Positions 28,703 through 37,031 are shown, numbered from the stretch's first letter. The stretch is DNA of 64,000 bases from Albibacterium sp963696875 (GCA_963696875.1 CAVOLQ010000003.1:62001-126000); one strand, 5' to 3'. Notes: a model not told the origin generated them from the sequence alone. Translations and numbers: made by a program.

Positions 28703-29878
28703 TCATAGTTTCTCGATAACTACAGAACTTGCTCCCCCGCCACCGTTACAGATTCCCGCTACGCCTATTTTTCCATTATTTTGATCGAGGACAGAAAGTA
28801 AGGTGACAATAATTCTTGCGCCAGAGGCCCCCAGTGGATGTCCCATTGAAACTGCTCCACCATTTACATTTACTTTTTGAGGGTCAAGATGTAATAATTG
28901 GTTATTGGCAATTGAAACTACTGAGAAAGCCTCGTTTATTTCATAGAAGTCAACTTCGTCGGGAGAAATTTCCGCTGAAGCAAGCGCTCGTGGAATTGCT
29001 TTTGAGGGTGCTGTAGTAAACCATTCCGGCGCTTGTTGTGCATCCGCGAAGCCTCTTATTTTGGCTAAAGGTTTAATTCCTAATTCATCAACTTTCTTTT
29101 TACTCATGAGAATTAAAGCTGCTGCACCATCGTTTATGGTAGAAGCATTCGCCGCTGTTACCGTTCCCCCTTTTTTAAATACTGGATTTAAAAAAGGGAT
29201 TTTCTCAAACTTTACAGAATTGATTTCTTCATCTTCCGAAACTACTGTAACGGCTCCTTTTCTATCCTTGATTTCTATCGGGACTATCTCATTTTTAAAT
29301 TTTCCTTCACTGTTTGCTTTCTGTGCACGTTTATAGGATTCAATTGCATAAGCATCTTGCTCTTCTCGAGATATATTGCACTCGCTGGCGCACAGTTCCG
29401 CTGCAGCCCCCATATGGTAGTCATTATAAACATCCCAAAGTCCATCCTTCACTAAACCGTCGATAATTTCGCCATTTCCTAATCGATAGCCTGTACGTGC
29501 CTTATCTAAATAATAGGGAACATTGCTCATGCTTTCTGCACCCGCTACTACCACGACATCATTTATTCCTAATTGAATACTTTGAGCACCCAGCATAATG
29601 GCCTTCATCCCCGATGCGCATACTTTGTTTATCGTTGTTGCAGGGATATAAGGTAAGCCAGCCAACTTTGTTGCTTGTGTAGCCGGAGCTTGTCCGATAT
29701 TGGCTGATAATACATTCCCCAAAAAGACTTCTTCTATCAAGCTTGGATCTATCTTCGCAATGCTAATTGCTGCTTCTATTGCTTTTGCGGCTAATTGTGT
29801 TGCGGACAAGGAGGAAAGCTTTCCGCCGAAACTGCCAATTGGCGTTCTAATTGCGGATACAATATATACTTCCTGCAT
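28703..29878 (-). CDS. Acetyl-CoA C-acetyltransferase (thiolase)
   Basis: The 391-residue thiolase has nucleophilic C87 in INKVCASGMKA, the GGAVSMGHPLGASGAR block holding the catalytic His, and the C-terminal active-site Cys in AGICNGGGGAS. It interconverts two acetyl-CoA with acetoacetyl-CoA, or performs the last step of beta-oxidation. No other beta-oxidation genes are adjacent, so the biosynthetic or degradative role cannot be told. The length and start are normal for the family. Confidence 0.95.
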   Translation of the reverse strand: MQEVYIVSAIRTPIGSFGGKLSSLSATQLAAKAIEAAISIAKIDPSLIEEVFLGNVLSANIGQAPATQATKLAGLPYIPATTINKVCASGMKAIMLGAQSIQLGINDVVVVAGAESMSNVPYYLDKARTGYRLGNGEIIDGLVKDGLWDVYNDYHMGAAAELCASECNISREEQDAYAIESYKRAQKANSEGKFKNEIVPIEIKDRKGAVTVVSEDEEINSVKFEKIPFLNPVFKKGGTVTAANASTINDGAAALILMSKKKVDELGIKPLAKIRGFADAQQAPEWFTTAPSKAIPRALASAEISPDEVDFYEINEAFSVVSIANNQLLHLDPQKVNVNGGAVSMGHPLGASGARIIVTLLSVLDQNNGKIGVAGICNGGGGASSVVIEKL

Positions 29879-30022
29879 GATTTTATTTTTAAATTTATAA
29901 TTTTGGTTAGTGCAAGGTATAGAAAAGCATCAATTTTATCAAGTTATCCTTTGTTAAAGAAGTATTTCGAGTTTTAAATGGTATTTTCTATCGATAAGTC
30001 TTAAGTTTGAATAAAAAATCTC

Positions 30023-32110
30023 GTGGCCACATCATATAAAAAAAGACAAGCTTTATTTCTGAATAAAAATTCCCTATTATTTAAATATGGGATGATGCTA
30101 TTTAGTGTGGTATTAATCACCATCTTTTTACCTAAACATCCGCGTTTTCGTTTTGAGTTTGAAAAAGGGAAAATCTGGATGCATGAAGATTTAATTTCTC
30201 CATATAATTTTGCAATCTTAAAAACCAATGAAGAGATTGCTCAAGATCGAGCGGATATCTTAAAGACGATAAATCCTATTTATGATAAGAGGGCCGAGGT
30301 TTTATCCAATCAGCTTTCTCGTTTTGATCGTGAGTTTGAAACGAAATCAGAAACTATCGATCTAGATCAAAAAGAATTTAAGATCTATTACGATTTTTCG
30401 ACACAGCTCATAGAGGATATTTATGATCGCGGCATTATTGCCCGTACCAAGAAGTTTCAAAATGATAATGAAGATTACAACATTTCTGTACTAACCGATC
30501 ATGTAGCGACCAAAAGCAATACCGCTAACTTTTTTACACAAGAAAGTGCATTGGCCTATATCGAAGATCTTATTGGAAAGCGAAGGAACATCACCGAGAA
30601 AGAGTGGTTAAAAAATGTTTTGGCCGATTATATTCAGCCTAATATAGTGTATAACGAGCCTTTGACTAATAGATTGGAATTGGATGCGCTTTCCAACTTG
30701 TCCGGTACCCGTGGCATGGTACAAAAGGGAGAGCTTATTGTTGCGAATGGAAATACAATCAGCAATGATATATATCAAAAGATTGAATCGCTTAAAAAAG
30801 CTTATGAAGAGGAGGAGCGAATATCCGGCAGTAGAGGAATAGTTGTGCTGGGTCAGTTCTTATTAGTAAGTGCTATTATTACACTTTTAATTGTATTTAT
30901 TTACCTGTTTCGGAAAGACGTTTATCAAAACAATCGAATGCTATCGTTAATTCTTTTGATTGCCACTGTTATGCTGATCCTTCTCTCCTGGGCAATAAAA
31001 ATGAATTTGCCGAGTGTATACATGATTCCGTTTTGTATTGTTCCCATTATTTTCCGGATTCTCTTTGACACTCGTATGGCTTTAAATATCCATATGTTGG
31101 TGGTATTGTTGGCAGCTTTTTTTGTTCCCAATAGTTTTGAATTTGTGTTTCTACAATTGTCAGCAGGTATGGTTGCTATTTATAGCATTAAAACATTGGT
31201 AAAAAGAGAGCAGTTTTTGGTTTCCGCCGCACTGATATTATTAACTTATATCGTCACCTATCTAGGGATGACACTATTGCGAAACGGCTCATTTAGTGAC
31301 TTAAATTGGTCTTCTTTTGTGCCATTCGCTATCAGTGTTCTTCTCACTTTGTTAGCTTATCCATTAATTTACGCTTTTGAGCGTCTTTTCAAAATCACTT
31401 CGGACGTTACGATGATTGAGTTAACGAATACTAATTCTAAATTGTTGCGCGAACTTTCCTACAAGGCACCTGGAACTTTCCAGCATTCCTTGCAAGTAGC
31501 TAATCTTGCTGAAGCGGCAATTTATGAAATAGGAGGGAACGCTTTGTTGATCCGTGCGGGCGCTCTCTATCATGATATTGGTAAAATGTCTAATCCCCAA
31601 TATTTTATAGAGAACCAAACTAAGGGCTACAATCCACACGATGGATTAACATTTGAGCAAAGTGCACAGATTATTATTTCACATGTTTCTAAAGGCTTGG
31701 AAATGGCCAAACGTGCTCATCTTCCAGAAGATATCATTGATTTTATTCGTACGCATCACGGGACTACTCGGGTAGATTATTTCTATAATTCTTATATTAA
31801 AACCTTTCCAGAAAAGTTTGTAGACGAGGATTTGTTCCGTTATCCTGGACCAATTCCGTTTTCAAAAGAAACTGCTGTTCTCATGTTGGCGGATTCGGTT
31901 GAGGCGGCATCTCGGAGCTTGAAAGAGCCAGACGGCAAGAGTATAAGTAATTTAGTAGATAAGATTATAAGTAATAAATTAGATCATCAACAATTGAAAA
32001 ATAGTAATATCACTTTGAAAGATATTGAGACCATCCGACAGATTTTCAAAACGATGTTGATGAGTATTTATCACGTGCGAGTAGATTACGATATTGAAAC
32101 TAAGGGGTGA
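30023..32110 (+). CDS. 7TM-HD (PgpH-type) cyclic-dinucleotide phosphodiesterase
   Basis: The start is GTG. The 695-residue protein has one N-terminal TM helix (about 23-37), a large extracytoplasmic 7TMR-HDED-like domain (about 40-270), a cluster of about seven TM helices (about 275-470), and a cytoplasmic HD domain. The HD motif is H517-D518 in GALYHDIGKMSNP, with later metal ligands in RTHHGTTRVDYFY and LADSVEAASRS. Characterised members (PgpH) hydrolyse c-di-AMP. The gene is convergent with none of its neighbours and is followed after 12 bases by an acetyltransferase. Confidence 0.92.
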   Translation: MATSYKKRQALFLNKNSLLFKYGMMLFSVVLITIFLPKHPRFRFEFEKGKIWMHEDLISPYNFAILKTNEEIAQDRADILKTINPIYDKRAEVLSNQLSRFDREFETKSETIDLDQKEFKIYYDFSTQLIEDIYDRGIIARTKKFQNDNEDYNISVLTDHVATKSNTANFFTQESALAYIEDLIGKRRNITEKEWLKNVLADYIQPNIVYNEPLTNRLELDALSNLSGTRGMVQKGELIVANGNTISNDIYQKIESLKKAYEEEERISGSRGIVVLGQFLLVSAIITLLIVFIYLFRKDVYQNNRMLSLILLIATVMLILLSWAIKMNLPSVYMIPFCIVPIIFRILFDTRMALNIHMLVVLLAAFFVPNSFEFVFLQLSAGMVAIYSIKTLVKREQFLVSAALILLTYIVTYLGMTLLRNGSFSDLNWSSFVPFAISVLLTLLAYPLIYAFERLFKITSDVTMIELTNTNSKLLRELSYKAPGTFQHSLQVANLAEAAIYEIGGNALLIRAGALYHDIGKMSNPQYFIENQTKGYNPHDGLTFEQSAQIIISHVSKGLEMAKRAHLPEDIIDFIRTHHGTTRVDYFYNSYIKTFPEKFVDEDLFRYPGPIPFSKETAVLMLADSVEAASRSLKEPDGKSISNLVDKIISNKLDHQQLKNSNITLKDIETIRQIFKTMLMSIYHVRVDYDIETKG

Positions 32111-32122
32111 TAGAGAGAATTT

Positions 32123-32641
32123 ATGATTGTTATTGAGGCGGCAGTTCTTGAAGATATTGATCGGGTTTTTGAGCTATATGATTTAGCTACTTCTTACCAG
32201 AAAACCAAAACTGATAGAACATGGAGTGGTTTTGAAAAAGAATTAATTGAAACAGAGATTTTACAAAATCGACTTTGGAAGATTATTGAGAACAACGAAA
32301 TTGCCTGTATTTTTTCAATTGCTTTTTCTGATGAAGCAATATGGGGTGAGAGGGATAAGGACAAATCTGTTTATTTACACCGGATAGCGACCAATCCCGA
32401 GTTTAGAGGAAAAGGATATGTAAAAAGGATTATTCAATGGGCTAGGGAATATGCTTTGGCAAACGAAATAAAATACATTCGTTTGGACACCTTTGGAGAT
32501 AATGACGCTTTGATAGACTATTATGTCAAATGTGGTTTCAAATTTTTAGGTTTAACTTCACCTAAAGACACCAATGAATTACCCAAGCATTACGAAGGTA
32601 TCTCTTTGAGCCTATTTGAGATAGAAGTTTTGCAAAGTTGA
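32123..32641 (+). CDS. GNAT family N-acetyltransferase
   Basis: The 172-residue protein has a single GNAT fold. The acetyl-CoA-binding segment reads LHRIATNPEFRGKGYVKRII (about 90-110), and the family beta-bulge and C-terminal strand pair are present (YIRLDTFGDNDALIDYYVKC, near 125-145). The substrate is unknown. It starts 12 bases after the HD phosphodiesterase, so the two are probably cotranscribed. No terminator precedes the tRNA-Ser promoter, which overlaps the region just downstream. Confidence 0.9.
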   Translation: MIVIEAAVLEDIDRVFELYDLATSYQKTKTDRTWSGFEKELIETEILQNRLWKIIENNEIACIFSIAFSDEAIWGERDKDKSVYLHRIATNPEFRGKGYVKRIIQWAREYALANEIKYIRLDTFGDNDALIDYYVKCGFKFLGLTSPKDTNELPKHYEGISLSLFEIEVLQS

Positions 32642-32688
32642 TCTGTAATTTTCTTATTGAATCCTTCTAATTTAATTCGTAAATAATT

Positions 32689-32718
32689 TTTGGAAAGTAC
32701 AATGAATTGCTATATTTG
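32689..32718 (+). promoter_or_regulatory. Promoter of tRNA-Ser
   Basis: A -33 TTTG at 32689-32692, an 18-base spacer and a -7 TATATTTG at 32711-32718 together match the Bacteroidota sigma consensus closely. The tRNA begins 68 bases downstream. Confidence 0.7.
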
Positions 32719-32786
32719 CAATCCGAAACGAAAGATTAGTCTTTTTGTTTCTGGAAAAAGTTCTTTAAAAGATCAATAAAATACAA

Positions 32787-32873
32787 GGAGAGGTGCCTGA
32801 GTGGCCGAAAGGAACAGTTTGCTAAACTGTCGTACTGGCAACGGTACCGAGGGTTCGAATCCCTCTCTCTCCG
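32787..32873 (+). tRNA. tRNA-Ser (anticodon GCU)
   Basis: The 87-base gene has the long variable arm of class II tRNAs. The acceptor stem GGAGAGG (32787-32793) pairs with TCTCTCC ending at 32872, with discriminator G. The anticodon loop TTGCTAA places GCT at 32821-32823. The T arm reads GAGGGTTCGAATCCCTC. CCA is not encoded. Confidence 0.96.
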
Positions 32874-32910
32874 TCAAAGAATTTAATTCTTTAAAATAAG
32901 GATAAATAAA

Positions 32911-32941
32911 TTTGCAACTTAAGAAAGTTTCTTTATCTTTG
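32911..32941 (+). promoter_or_regulatory. Promoter of tRNA-Pro
   Basis: TTTG at 32911-32914, a 19-base spacer and TATCTTTG at 32934-32941 match the Bacteroidota -33/-7 consensus, about 60 bases before tRNA-Pro. Confidence 0.7.
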
Positions 32942-33001
32942 CATTCCCTTCGAAAAGGGAAACCGGTTGAGTTTAGTAAAGCTACAGAATTCACACCAGT
33001 T

Positions 33002-33075
33002 CGGGGTGTAGCGTAGCCCGGTATCGCGCCTGCTTTGGGAGCAGGAGGTCGTAGGTTCGAATCCTGCCACCCCGA
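33002..33075 (+). tRNA. tRNA-Pro (anticodon UGG)
   Basis: The 74-base gene has acceptor stem CGGGGTG (33002-33008) pairing with CACCCCG (33068-33074), discriminator A. The anticodon stem CCTGC/GCAGG encloses loop TTTGGGA with anticodon TGG at 33036-33038. The T arm is GTAGGTTCGAATCCTGC. Its last 16-17 bases recur twice downstream in a tandem repeat, which makes it a likely integration target. Confidence 0.96.
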
Positions 33076-33077
33076 CG

Positions 33078-33107
33078 AAAAAGCTCGACGAAAGTCGGGC
33101 TTTTTTT
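33078..33107 (+). terminator. Terminator of tRNA-Pro (repeat unit 1)
   Basis: AAAAAGCTCGAC (33078-33089), a GAAA tetraloop, GTCGGGC and seven T form a strong intrinsic terminator just after the tRNA. Confidence 0.85.
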
Positions 33108-33198
33108 GTTAGTGGCAGGATGAGAACCGGTTCGATCCGAAGGAGCTTTAGGGAAGTGTTTGGGCCAGTGGGGCTAAAGCAATCCTGCCACCCCGACG

Positions 33199-33228
33199 AA
33201 AAAGCTCGACGAAAGTCGGGCTTTTTTT
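33199..33228 (+). terminator. Duplicate terminator (repeat unit 2)
   Basis: An exact second copy of the hairpin at 33078-33107, displaced by 121 bases as part of the tandem repeat. Confidence 0.8.
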
Positions 33229-33322
33229 GTTCGTGGCAGGATGAGAACCGGTTCGATCCGAAGGAGCTTTAGGTAAGTGTTTGGGCCAATGGGGCTAAAG
33301 CAATCCTGCTACCCCGACTTGG

Positions 33323-33360
33323 CGGGACAAAGAAGAAAAACTCTTTTTTGTCCCGTTTTT
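33323..33360 (+). terminator. Hairpin at the end of the tRNA repeat region
   Basis: CGGGACAAA (33323-33331) pairs with TTTGTCCCG (33347-33355), followed by TTTTT. It can also end the minus-strand recombinase remnant whose stop lies at 33359-33361. Confidence 0.65.
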
Positions 33361-34021
33361 ATTTGAGTCTAAGTTGCTGTTTATCATAGATAAATTGTAT
33401 AATTTCATTAACTCGAGTGGTTCGAACTGAATTTTCAGAGAAATTAAAATTTTCGGGGTACATCGAACCAATTATACTTCTAAATTTATCCAAGTTCCAT
33501 TTTTATAGTTGTAGTGCAATTTAAGTAGCTCTTCTATGCCTTGTGACAATAATCCTCCGATATCTTCTACTTCATTATTAATTGTTTCTAGTTTGGCTTC
33601 CATCTTGGATACAATGGCTCCATAATCCGATTTGATATCTCTATAATCAGATGCTTCTATCTGACGAGTAGCTAATAAATCCCTTGAATGTGATAATACC
33701 TTCATAATCTTTAATCGCTTCCAATAGTTTTTGTTTCTCTAGACTTATGTGTTGAGTTTGTTCTTATATGATTCAATGATTAAAGCGGTATAAAGCTCTC
33801 TCATTTCAGGGCAGGGATATTAAGCTTTTAGTTCTCTTCGAAAGCTTTGTTGACATGTCGGCACTAATACGGTGCGTACATCCGCCAAAACAATGATAGT
33901 AAGCATAATACTTATTCCTTCCTTTCGATTTACTTCCCGTAAGAATTTTTTCACATTCAGGGCATATCAGAAAGCCTCTTAAAGGCAGTTCGCTGTCTGT
34001 TATAGTTTTAGGACGAAAATT
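33359..34021 (-). pseudogene. Serine site-specific recombinase remnant (C-terminal half, several frameshifts)
   Basis: Read leftward, the segment gives the zinc-ribbon of large serine recombinases (LPLRGFLICPECEKILTG, then RNKYYAYYHC). A frameshifted stretch leads into a coiled-coil segment (33705-33472: KVLSHSRDLLATRQI ... LSQGIEELLKLHYNY). A further frameshift follows, then the C-terminal tail (SMYPENFNFSENSVRTTRVN ... QFIYDKQQ), ending at TAA 33361-33359. The N-terminal catalytic serine domain is absent beyond 34021. At least two frame changes and stop codons mean it is dead. It is probably the integrase of an element once inserted at tRNA-Pro; that is inference. Confidence 0.75.
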
Positions 34022-34122
34022 GTGTAATTTTATAGATACATATTAAAGTAATATGGAAGTGGTTTAATGAATCCCGCTTCGTTAATTGCATTGTTATCGG
34101 CAAGATTTAGTCTGAAATATAT

Positions 34123-34704
34123 ATGGACAGTTTCCCACTTTTGATGCAACTTAGAAAGGTATATAAAGTTTCTGATAAAGATTGCGCAAGGCTTATTCAA
34201 TTATTTGAACCATTGGAGGTAAAAAAAAACGAACATCTTTTTCGCTCGGGAGAGATAGCTAGACATGTTTACTTTATAGAACAAGGTTGTTTGAGACAGT
34301 ATTATATTAATAATAACGGAGAGGAGCGTACCATTTATTTTAAAGTGGAAGACGGATGGTGCAGTGAACTGGTAAGTTTCCTGGATAATAAGCCAACTGA
34401 ACTATGCCTGCAGGCGCTTGAAAATAGTAAACTCCAAATCATAAATCAAAAGAACTGGATATATGCAGTAACCCAGATTCAATCATTTACAATGGGTTTT
34501 ATAAGAGCCCAGCAGGACACGAATTACATGTTGAAAAAAAGACTTTCCGAAGCTACAGTTGAAACCCCCGAAGAAAAATATCTGCGTTTTATAAAAGAGG
34601 AACCACTTTTGTTGAAACGGATACCGCTCTATCATATAGCTGCTTATTTAGCTATGACACCGGAAACCTTAAGCCGTGTCAGAAAAAAAACGGCAAAAAA
34701 ATAA
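34123..34704 (+). CDS. Crp/Fnr family transcriptional regulator
   Basis: The 193-residue protein has a cyclic-nucleotide-binding-like jelly roll at about 10-115 (KNEHLFRSGEIARHVYFIEQ, then RQYYINNNGEERTIYFK). A C-terminal helix-turn-helix lies near 165-190 (LYHIAAYLAMTPETLSRVRK). Most such Bacteroidota proteins lack the cAMP-contacting residues, so the ligand is unknown. The cupin gene starts 75 bases downstream on the same strand and is the likely target. The pair sits intact among integrase debris. Confidence 0.92.
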   Translation: MDSFPLLMQLRKVYKVSDKDCARLIQLFEPLEVKKNEHLFRSGEIARHVYFIEQGCLRQYYINNNGEERTIYFKVEDGWCSELVSFLDNKPTELCLQALENSKLQIINQKNWIYAVTQIQSFTMGFIRAQQDTNYMLKKRLSEATVETPEEKYLRFIKEEPLLLKRIPLYHIAAYLAMTPETLSRVRKKTAKK

Positions 34705-34778
34705 TTTCTTGTTTCAAATCAAGGTCTTTGCTATTTCGGCATGGTAACTTAGTACTATAAAAAAGTATAATTAATATT

Positions 34779-35213
34779 ATGAAAAAAGAAACAATTAAGG
34801 TAGGCCAAGTTACTATTGACTTTCTTTTAGAAGCAGCGGATACCAATGGTTCTGCAGCCATGTTTGAATTTACAGTGCCTGTAGGTGCAAAAGTACCTAT
34901 ACCTCATTATCATGAACACTTCGATGAAACTATTTATGGATTAATAGGCGTTATTACTTTTACTATTGAAGGTAAAGCGATAGACATCGCTCCGGGTGAA
35001 ACTTGTTTTATTCCACGCGGCACTGTTCATGGTTTTGACAATTTAAAACAAGTGGATGCCAAAGCACTGGCAGTAATTACCCCGGCATTGCTCGGTCCCA
35101 TCTTCTTTAAAGAGGTTGCGGAAATATTAAATGGAGGTGGCCCTCCTGACCTCAAAAAATTAAAGTTTGTGATGGCAAAGCATGGACTTATTCCCGCTAT
35201 TCCTAATATGTAA
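34779..35213 (+). CDS. Cupin-domain protein
   Basis: The 144-residue single-domain cupin has motif 1 as PHYHEHFDETIYGLIG (His, His, Glu metal ligands, near 45-60) and motif 2 as PRGTVHGFDN near 85-94. Such small cupins may be isomerases, dioxygenases or binding proteins; the sequence does not decide. It is preceded by a Crp/Fnr gene in the same direction, which suggests a two-gene regulated module. Confidence 0.88.
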   Translation: MKKETIKVGQVTIDFLLEAADTNGSAAMFEFTVPVGAKVPIPHYHEHFDETIYGLIGVITFTIEGKAIDIAPGETCFIPRGTVHGFDNLKQVDAKALAVITPALLGPIFFKEVAEILNGGGPPDLKKLKFVMAKHGLIPAIPNM

Positions 35214-35228
35214 AATGCATATAATCAT

Positions 35229-35251
35229 GCTGATCACAGACTGTGGTCAGC
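35229..35251 (+). terminator. Hairpin after the cupin gene
   Basis: GCTGATCACAG faces CTGTGGTCAGC in a near-perfect inverted repeat 15 bases past the cupin stop. There is no T run, so termination is uncertain. Confidence 0.3.
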
Positions 35252-35627
35252 AATTTATTGTTAAAAAGGAGCTTGTAACGGCTGAGCTGTTAAAAATAGA
35301 TTTCTAGGAATAGTAGAACAGGAAAATACGTTGATCTCGAACAAAAAGTTGAACAGTTATTTAAAGGAGGTGGCTGATCTGTGCGGCATCAAAAAGCATT
35401 TGACATTCCATTTAGCAAGGCATACCTGCGCCGCCTCGGCGACCCTCTCCAATGGAGTTCCAATTGAAACTGTCAGTAAGATGCTTGGACATACCACCAT
35501 CCGTACAACTCAAATTTATGCCAAGGTCATTGAACAAAAGGTGAGTCAGGACATGGCGAACCTTAAGAATAGGTTGGAACGAAATGAGAAGTCTAAATTA
35601 AAAGTTTTGAAAGAAGCAAGATTATGA
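35251..35627 (+). pseudogene. Tyrosine integrase remnant with internal deletion and frameshift
   Basis: The C-terminal catalytic part (35331-35627) is clear: HLTFHLARHTCAASATLS (box II His and Arg), LGHTTIRTTQIYAKV (His and catalytic Tyr). This is the Bacteroidota conjugative-transposon integrase type. Just upstream, KKELVTAELLK followed after a 1-base frameshift by NRFLGIVEQ matches the SAM-like N-terminal core-binding domain. The two pieces are joined directly, so about 150 residues including the first catalytic arginine are missing. The apparent start at 35331 is a TTG inside the remnant. The gene cannot encode an active integrase. Confidence 0.8.
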
Positions 35628-35735
35628 GCCAGATTGATAATAATTTGTACAAATCAATTACGGATTTAATAGAGGAAGCGAGAATCTTTGCTGCAAAGCA
35701 AGTCAATACGGTTTTGGTGTTTACCCATTATATTG
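35624..35735 (+). pseudogene. DUF1016 (YhcG/PDDEXK-nuclease)-like N-terminal fragment
   Basis: The first about 35 codons (LYKSITDLIEEARIFAAKQV, then NTVLVFTHY) resemble the N-terminal helical domain of DUF1016 proteins found on mobile elements. After about 35735 the frame stays open to 35881 but the sequence there belongs to a different, minus-strand remnant. The ATG overlaps the integrase remnant stop (ATGA). Family assignment is by pattern only. Confidence 0.35.
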
Positions 35736-35905
35736 TACAATATCTCTTTCTTTTCAGGACGGTCAATACCGATGTCCTTTGCCGTTCGGTAATCTGTAAT
35801 TTCTTAATAGAACTGTGCCAGTTCCGGTACTTTGATAAAGTAGAGGAAGCGTTCTTTTTGTACAATATTGTTAGTTACTGAAAATTCATCGTCAGTCGTT
35901 TTTCT
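35735..35905 (-). pseudogene. Unrecognised mobile-element coding remnant
   Basis: Read leftward, one frame gives TTDDEFSVTNNIVQKERF, then LYFIKVPELAQFY, an in-frame TAA, then EITDYRTAKDIGIDRPEKKE. The codon-like texture and continuity across the stop suggest a real but dead gene fragment. I do not recognise the family with confidence; proteins of Bacteroidota conjugative elements are the likeliest source. Confidence 0.3.
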
Positions 35906-35952
35906 TGCAGTCGTAACCTGAAATACGACAGGTCTTTTTGTTGTGTATCCAT
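35875..35952 (-). pseudogene. DUF1896-like N-terminal fragment
   Basis: From the ATG complementary to 35950-35952, 25 codons begin MDTQQKDLSYFRLRLQE, the typical opening of DUF1896 proteins on Bacteroidota conjugative elements, then diverge and stop. The gap 35953-36228 holds nothing else I can support. Confidence 0.4.
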
Positions 35953-36228
35953 ACAATAAAATATTTATGATTTTGCTTGATGGATAAATTTAATGCTGGA
36001 AGTAATAGTTTTGAAGAAGTGGTAGCGTTTGGCGTTGAGATTTGGCAGAATTATAAATTCGGGTGATTAATTTGTATTTCTTATTCAATACATAAGTGTA
36101 GGTATGTATCGTAACAATATGCATTTCGTACATTTCTTTTACAACCATTATGCAATCATAATGAACGAAAAATTAAGACAGTACGGCAGGGTTTAGTTCA
36201 AAAACAGAAGTTGAGGATAAAGAATTTG

Positions 36229-36236
36229 TATTTTTG
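36229..36236 (+). promoter_or_regulatory. -7 box (TATTTTTG) of the first WYL regulator gene
   Basis: A perfect TAnnTTTG 26 bases before the start codon at 36263. Confidence 0.45.
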
Positions 36237-36262
36237 TAATTGATCTTAATATCAATTGACGA

Positions 36263-36952
36263 ATGAATGACAACGATATCAAACGACTTTCACGGCTGAC
36301 AGCAATCCTAACACAGTTGCAAACCATACGACTTTTGACAGCACCCCAGCTTGCAGAAAAATTTTCTGTAAGTGTCCGAACCATTTACAGGGACATAAGA
36401 GCATTGGAACAGGCAGGCGTTCCTATCTTGACAGAGGATGGGAAAGGCTATACGCTAATGGAGGGTTACAGAGTGCCACCGATAATGTTTACCGAAGCAC
36501 AAGCCAATGCTCTGATTCTGGCAGAACAATTAGTACTCAAAAATAAAGATGCTTCGTTTGTCAAAGACTATTCGGAAGCTATTGAAAAAATCAAAGCGGT
36601 TTTGAAATACAGCGTAAAAGACAAGGCCAACCTACTTGCCGAAAGAACTCGATTTGACCAAAACATAAACCGGAAAAGGAACAGTAACAATTTATCCGAC
36701 TTGCAGTTTGCCTTAACAAACTTCTGCCTCACAAAAATTGATTACACTAACGAGCAAAACAAAACAACAACACGACTGATTGAACCATTTGCATTACTTA
36801 GTACAGAAAATTGGCTATTGGTGGCGTATTGTCGTTTGCGAAAAGAATTTCGATTTTTCAGATTAGACAGAATAAAAAAGTTGGAAATCCTTACCGAAAA
36901 GTTTGAACCACACGAAATGACTTTACAAGAGTACTTTGAGAAGTATCACTAA
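36263..36952 (+). CDS. YafY-type WYL-domain transcriptional regulator (module 1)
   Basis: The 229-residue protein has an N-terminal winged HTH_11 domain (about 5-62: RLTAILTQLQTIRLLTAPQL, then SVRTIYRDIRALEQAGVPIL). A C-terminal WYL ligand-binding domain covers about 138-215 (LIEPFALLSTENWLLVAYCR, RFFRLDRIKKLEI). It is closely similar to the protein at 41238. The palindrome TGACATAAGGCTGTCA lies 13 bases after its stop codon and just before the -7 box of the RidA gene. The protein therefore probably controls the RidA-YdeI genes downstream, responding to an unknown ligand. Confidence 0.93.
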   Translation: MNDNDIKRLSRLTAILTQLQTIRLLTAPQLAEKFSVSVRTIYRDIRALEQAGVPILTEDGKGYTLMEGYRVPPIMFTEAQANALILAEQLVLKNKDASFVKDYSEAIEKIKAVLKYSVKDKANLLAERTRFDQNINRKRNSNNLSDLQFALTNFCLTKIDYTNEQNKTTTRLIEPFALLSTENWLLVAYCRLRKEFRFFRLDRIKKLEILTEKFEPHEMTLQEYFEKYH

Positions 36953-36965
36953 TTTTTTATACCCC

Positions 36966-36981
36966 TGACATAAGGCTGTCA
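36966..36981 (+). promoter_or_regulatory. Palindromic operator of WYL module 1
   Basis: TGACATAAGGCTGTCA contains TGACA and TGTCA as a perfect inverted repeat around 6 bases. It ends 11 bases before the -7 box at 36993 and so overlaps the -33 position. An almost identical site with identical spacing occurs at 41950-41965. Confidence 0.65.
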
Positions 36982-36992
36982 TTATCCTATTT

Positions 36993-37000
36993 TAATTTTG
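36993..37000 (+). promoter_or_regulatory. -7 box (TAATTTTG) of the RidA-like gene
   Basis: Perfect TAnnTTTG, 31 bases before the start at 37032 and 11 bases after the operator. Confidence 0.55.
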
Positions 37001-37031
37001 CAATACAGTTAACAAGTAAAACAATTTTAAA

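Larger units (their letters stand above)
33061..33318 (+). repeat. 121-bp tandem repeat carrying the tRNA-Pro 3' end (two units plus a partial third)
   Basis: The tRNA tail ATCCTGCCACCCCGAC begins at 33061, again at 33182, and as ATCCTGCTACCCCGAC at 33303, an exact period of 121. The two full units differ at only about four positions, so the duplication is recent. Each unit holds a terminator hairpin and a larger inverted repeat: GTGGCAGGAT (33112-33121) pairs with ATCCTGCCAC (33182-33191), and GCTTTAG (33145-33151) pairs with CTAAAGC (33174-33180). No protein is encoded. A decayed island with two broken recombinases starts immediately after. Confidence 0.9.

Noticed and set aside
33061..33318. 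Tandem repeat as a CRISPR array
   Set aside because: Only two full units of 121 bases with nearly identical whole sequence, no spacer diversity and no cas genes; the repeat derives from a tRNA end.
34779..35213. Cupin as a toxin-antitoxin partner of the adjacent regulator
   Set aside because: The cupin has typical enzyme-like metal motifs and the regulator is a Crp/Fnr protein, not an antitoxin family.
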